Below, piece after piece: positions 62,335 to 64,000 of a DNA stretch of 64,000 nt; position 1 is the stretch's first letter; every line of letters starts with the position of its first letter. Origin of the DNA: Archilochus colubris (taxonomy: Eukaryota > Chordata > Aves > Apodiformes > Trochilidae); contig CM041083.1 of assembly GCA_023079485.1 (NCBI GenBank), positions 152,662,552 through 152,726,551 on the forward strand, in the 5' to 3' direction. The notes beneath the pieces were generated by a model. It had not been told where the DNA came from. It saw only the letters and a program-made list of their open reading frames with translations, and made no database searches. A program made the translations under genes and the position numbers.

Positions 62335-62530
62335 CCACAGAGCTCAACCATCCTGAGTATCCCTGTATGTTCCCTGCACATCCATGCTGTCCCAGTGTGA
62401 TGTTCCCTTGATTTCGCCCTCCATAGAGTGGAGGATTTCCTTGAAGATCAACCAACTTCCCTGAGCCTCTTTGCTCTCTATTGTTAGATCCTGCCAAGCA
62501 GATCCTTGAACAAATTGAAAATGCTGTCAC
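62335..62530 (-). mobile_element. CR1 LINE fragment, endonuclease-to-RT linker
   Basis: On the minus strand, one frame reads FNLFKDLLGRI and, after a stop and a shift, another reads EAQGSWLIFKEILHSMEG. These are the CR1 ORF2 segments that follow the endonuclease (typically F.LFRDLLGRIPW...GAQESWLIFKDHLL). In a complete element they lie upstream of the piece at 60980-61265. Confidence 0.7.
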
Positions 62531-63689
62531 TTGTCAGGAAAATACATTTACTGGATGATGAGAACAATGAATTAAATAGAATATAATTTTGATACATAAA
62601 GAAAAAGAAGTGTATTGTGCAGCATTCTGCCAAAGCAGAGACTTTGAACATAAATTTGATTTGGCATCTGGGAACTCAATTAGAACAAAAAAAAGGATAA
62701 CCCTTTAAATTGTCTCCAAATAAGCATTTAATTTCTGGTTAATAAGGTAATGAGAGATGGACGTGAAAGAATGCATGCATAAAATTGAAGATTTAGCTAT
62801 TCAGTTATTGAGAATTTAATAGGGAGGGAGACAGGAAGAAAAGCCAGATGTTCATTTTTTAATCTATTTTGTCTGTGTCCCAAAGGGGAGGGTTTCAGAA
62901 TATTTGAGGGCATTAATGTCCAGATTATTCACACAAAAATAAAAAATATGTAAAGAAGGTAACTCAACATGAATGTGATGAAAATAAATGTTTTGTGATC
63001 CTGAACTCTGAAATTGGGAAAGAGCTAGGCAGACAGAATTGAAAAGTGCAGTATTTATTACTAGTGGAATATCCATGTGAAAAATGCCCTGTCTTCCTTA
63101 ATAATTTCAGTCTGTCTACCTGATGACTAATTTAAGATTAATAAAAAGTTATAAATCCAATAAGATTTTGTTAAATGTCATTCTTCACACTGGGCACTAC
63201 CTATCACAGAGGACTCCACTTTAAGTCACTGTTCTGTTGTGATAGAGAGAATATTCCAAAAGATGCACATGCATGCAGACATTATGTCTGATATCTCGAC
63301 ACTGTTATCATGCCATTAACATGTAAAAGAAGTGAGGATATGAAAGGATAGGTTATAAGAGTCCCATACCACTTCCTTATCAATAACTCCTCATGTGCAA
63401 GCTCTTTACCAAGTTCCAAACAATAAACCACCCAAATTATAAACTGTTAAGAGCAAGACTGCCTGTATTTACTTTATCATTTTGACTACTCTCTCTATAA
63501 TGATATCCATCCTTGTAGCAAAGCCATAGTTATGTGAGGAAAAGGCACTGGTTTTACTTGTTTAGTTGTAAAACCACTTTAAGGAGACAAATCCCTTGAG
63601 AGGCTTCTTTCAAGTGAAAAATTATTTTCTGTATTTCTCTTTTCAGTCATTTTATTAATTGTATTTGATTAATCTCTAATAAATTCTTT
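62531..63689. other. Unassigned AT-rich DNA
   Basis: No recognised feature in about 1.2 kb. Confidence 0.4.
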
Positions 63690-63944
63690 TTGAGGTGACA
63701 TTCCATGGATATCACTGCACAGCTGGGGTGATTTCTCTGGTCTGTTAGAGCTGTCTTTGGTAGACTCTGAAGAACAGGGGGTTCCTCCTTTCCTACTCCA
63801 ATGGAAATGGAAGTTCTGTGTCCCTAGGTCTGGATAGCACAGGGGCTGAGCATGTATTAGCAAAAGAAGCACCCTCACCTGCACACATTTGGATACAATA
63901 AACAGCCGCCTGCACAGACAAATTCAGAGTGCAGCACCTTCACA
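63690..63944 (+). mobile_element. Probable LTR fragment
   Basis: A GC-richer block with an AATAAA signal (63897-63902) about 40 bases before a ...CACCTTCACA end, a layout typical of R-U5 of an avian LTR. The stretch around GTCTGGATAGCACAGGGGCT and ATAAACAGCCGCCTGCACAG recalls a neoavian ERV LTR family. The 5' edge is not defined, and no internal sequence was recognised in the remaining 56 bases of the window. Confidence 0.42.
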
Positions 63945-64000
63945 CATAGTGTCAAAAACTCTTCTTCCTCCCTGTATGATGAGGATCAGAATCCACTAGT

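Noticed and set aside
1..64000. CRISPR arrays, bacterial operons, tRNA or rRNA genes
   Set aside because: No regularly spaced repeats, ribosome-binding patterns or RNA cloverleaf elements were seen. The element content is that of a vertebrate nuclear genome.

Overview
This window looks like non-coding bird DNA. It is AT-rich throughout and shows no host exon series, tRNA, rRNA, operon or CRISPR array. Two things point to a bird. At least a dozen fragments of CR1 (chicken repeat 1) non-LTR retrotransposons are present, many with the typical 3' tail built on ATTCTATG/ATTCTGTG octamers. There are also several long terminal repeats (LTRs) of families I recognise from neoavian genomes. Family names rest on recall of sequence families and on translated motifs, not on a database search. 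Species, chromosome, and whether this is an intron or an intergenic region cannot be told from the sequence.

Layout. 1-8.29 kb is unassigned AT-rich DNA with one short tandem repeat. 8.3-10.3 kb holds a plus-strand CR1 3' half and a 5'-truncated LTR. 10.3-15.1 kb is unassigned apart from a perfect 26-bp inverted repeat. 15.1-16.0 kb is the 5' part of a GC-richer LTR. 16-24.3 kb has only short minus-strand CR1 remnants and microsatellites. 24.3-25.0 kb is a complete 700-bp solo LTR with a 5-bp target-site duplication. 25-33.4 kb is a long stretch with no element I can recognise. 33.4-47 kb is the CR1-dense part: a well-preserved minus-strand copy with a long open reverse-transcriptase frame, two opposed copies at 36.4-38.0 kb, an LTR 3' piece, and two plus-strand ORF2 fragments at 42.5-45.2 kb. 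47.3-50.4 kb is a degenerate minus-strand endogenous retrovirus (ERV) with a 5' LTR, a primer-binding site, gag-like coiled-coil remnants and an unidentified hydrophobic 3' segment. 50.4-61 kb is mostly unassigned, with one CR1 tail at 52.7 kb. 61-62.5 kb is a nested arrangement in which an old minus-strand CR1 is split by about 1 kb containing a plus-strand CR1 tail. An LTR-like segment lies close to the right end.

Nothing here acts as a gene system. The recognisable coding parts are decayed or truncated retroelement genes (CR1 endonuclease and reverse transcriptase; ERV gag and possibly env). I found no convincing new biological system. The observations most worth checking are the LTR with its target-site duplication, the open CR1 reading frame, the hairpin, and the unidentified parts of the ERV.
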